Assembly (NCBI GenBank): GCA_007748055.1
Contig: CP036279.1
Coordinates: forward strand, 5,518,001 to 5,582,000
Length of the DNA: 64,000 bases
Reading direction: 5' to 3'
Origin: Kolteria novifilia
Lineage (GTDB): Bacteria; Planctomycetota; Planctomycetia; Kolteriales; Kolteriaceae
Below the pieces are notes generated by a model. The model saw only the letters and a program-made list of their open reading frames with translations, had not been told where the DNA came from and did not search any database. Positions 63,243-64,000 of this stretch are shown one piece after another. Position 1 is the stretch's first letter, and every line of letters begins with the position of its first letter. A program made the translations under genes and the position numbers.

Positions 63243-63649
63243 GCGAGGGCATCGGCTCACTGGGACGTCCCTTCCTTGACAAACACGACGCACCCGACCA
63301 CGAGGGCGGTCCGCGTCTCATTGCCCTTCGTATCGACTGAAAAGTAGGCAAACCTTAAGCATTCGAACGGATTTGGCGATTGCCCGGGTTCTTCCGGTCG
63401 CCCTGAAACGCCCGCCACCAGAACACCCCCTAAAGAGAGGGGCCCAAGGACGGTGTTTGGCGACGAGTGTCGAGAGGAGATCGGCGTTCGCCGCTGGGGG
63501 CCATCTTGGCGACCTTGAGTCCGATTTCAGAGTTTGTCAGAAAAAACGTGGGCATCCCTGGCCCAGATGCCGCGTATTCCTCAAGGCTTGACATCCGCAA
63601 TGCCGACGTTGATGGCAAGGACCGATGCGCGGTCCAGCGGAGACGGAGC
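63243..63649. other. Divergent intergenic region
   Basis: About 400 bases between two divergent secreted-protein genes. No credible ORF; both promoters should lie here. I see no strong operator-like palindrome. Confidence 0.35.
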
Positions 63650-64000
63650 ATGCGTCACATTCGACAGCCCTGCCTGATGCTTGCCGCCGCCATCTTGTGC
63701 GGCGTGTTGGCTCAACCTGCGCTCGCTCAGACAGCCTCGGCGGCGAGTGCCGCGGGTGGAAGCTCCGATCAGGTCACCTCTTTGGCGGGCCTGCTAAAGA
63801 AGCTTCCCTCCTGTCTGGCGAAAGCCAAGGCCGCCCTGTGTGCCTCCTGCCTTGGTCAAATGATCGATGCGATGCTCGCCCCGATCAACATGGCCACCGG
63901 TGGCTGTATCAACTGCTGCAACAAGCCGCCGAACAAGCAGCAGCTAGCTCAGCCGGGAGCGGCGGGCACCTGCGCCCAGATCACCAAGGACAGCATTGAT
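63650..64000 (+). CDS. Small secreted Cys-containing protein (3' end outside window)
   Basis: Start ATG 63650, behind GGAGACGGAG. The open 117 codons begin with a signal peptide (MRHIRQPCLMLAAAILCGVL to ALAQ), then an Ala/Ser/Gly linker and a helical Cys-containing region: LAGLLKKLPSCLAKAKAALCASCLGQMIDAMLAPINMATGGCINCCNKPP. The GLLKKL spacer followed by Cys pairs recalls the modules of the Cys-rich protein at 8903. The C-terminus lies beyond the window. Function unknown. Confidence 0.7.
   Translation, partial: MRHIRQPCLMLAAAILCGVLAQPALAQTASAASAAGGSSDQVTSLAGLLKKLPSCLAKAKAALCASCLGQMIDAMLAPINMATGGCINCCNKPPNKQQLAQPGAAGTCAQITKDSID

Overview
The window looks like a chromosomal segment of a high-GC planctomycete. 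Three things point that way. There is a secreted DUF1549/DUF1553 cytochrome-type protein followed directly by a DUF1501 protein, a pairing typical of Planctomycetes. The tmRNA encodes the tag AEPHFALAA, ending in the usual FALAA. There are also several planctomycete-style secreted proteins (Cys-rich, HEAT-repeat, and barrel-like with a long disordered N-terminus). All calls come from reading the sequence; no database search was possible.

Layout. 1-9.7 kb is core-like: a SOUL-type protein cut by the window edge, a trypsin-like protease coupled to a small protein resembling its own N-terminal domain, the DUF1549/1553-DUF1501 pair, an EF-hand esterase and a modular Cys-rich secreted protein. About 9.7-36.3 kb is accessory DNA ending at the 3' end of the tmRNA gene. 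It holds two tyrosine recombinases flanking an AlbA_2-type protein, a phage tape-measure-like gene, and a dense nest of insertion sequences: an IS630 inserted in a second IS630, an IS66 carrying an ISL3, a second ISL3 in a small gene next to a toxin-like ORF, ISAs1 complete and truncated, an IS5 remnant, and two IS21 copies. After the IS nest comes a tmRNA-linked segment with a third, divergent recombinase and four small genes whose leaders share a short motif.

36.9-53.9 kb is core-like again: a secreted protein, a HEAT-repeat protein, an orphan Eco57I-type DNA methylase with an inositol-monophosphatase-family enzyme, an aspartate aminotransferase, a phosphodiesterase-family protein, a YhaN/YhaO-like ATPase-nuclease pair, a RecC-like protein and a TetR regulator. 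54.0-55.7 kb is a decayed patch with a 30-bp tandem array grown from a dispersed palindromic repeat, a Uma2 pseudogene and a sulfatase pseudogene. 55.8-59 kb encodes an EmrA/EmrB-like efflux pair, probably controlled by the TetR protein on the other side of the patch. The end carries a membrane protein, a 930-residue secreted protein with a barrel-like C-terminus, and the start of a small secreted Cys-containing protein.

The IS history can be read from target duplications. Both complete ISL3 copies have exact 8-bp duplications and equal length (1574 bp), so they look recent. The inner IS630 lies at a TA inside the outer transposase gene. The IS66 lacks matching flanks and abuts half of an older ISL3, so a deletion or recombination followed its arrival. 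The most unusual candidates are the recombinase-AlbA_2-recombinase cassette, the protease with its free pro-domain-like partner, the shared leader motif in the tmRNA-linked segment, and the Cys-rich modular protein.
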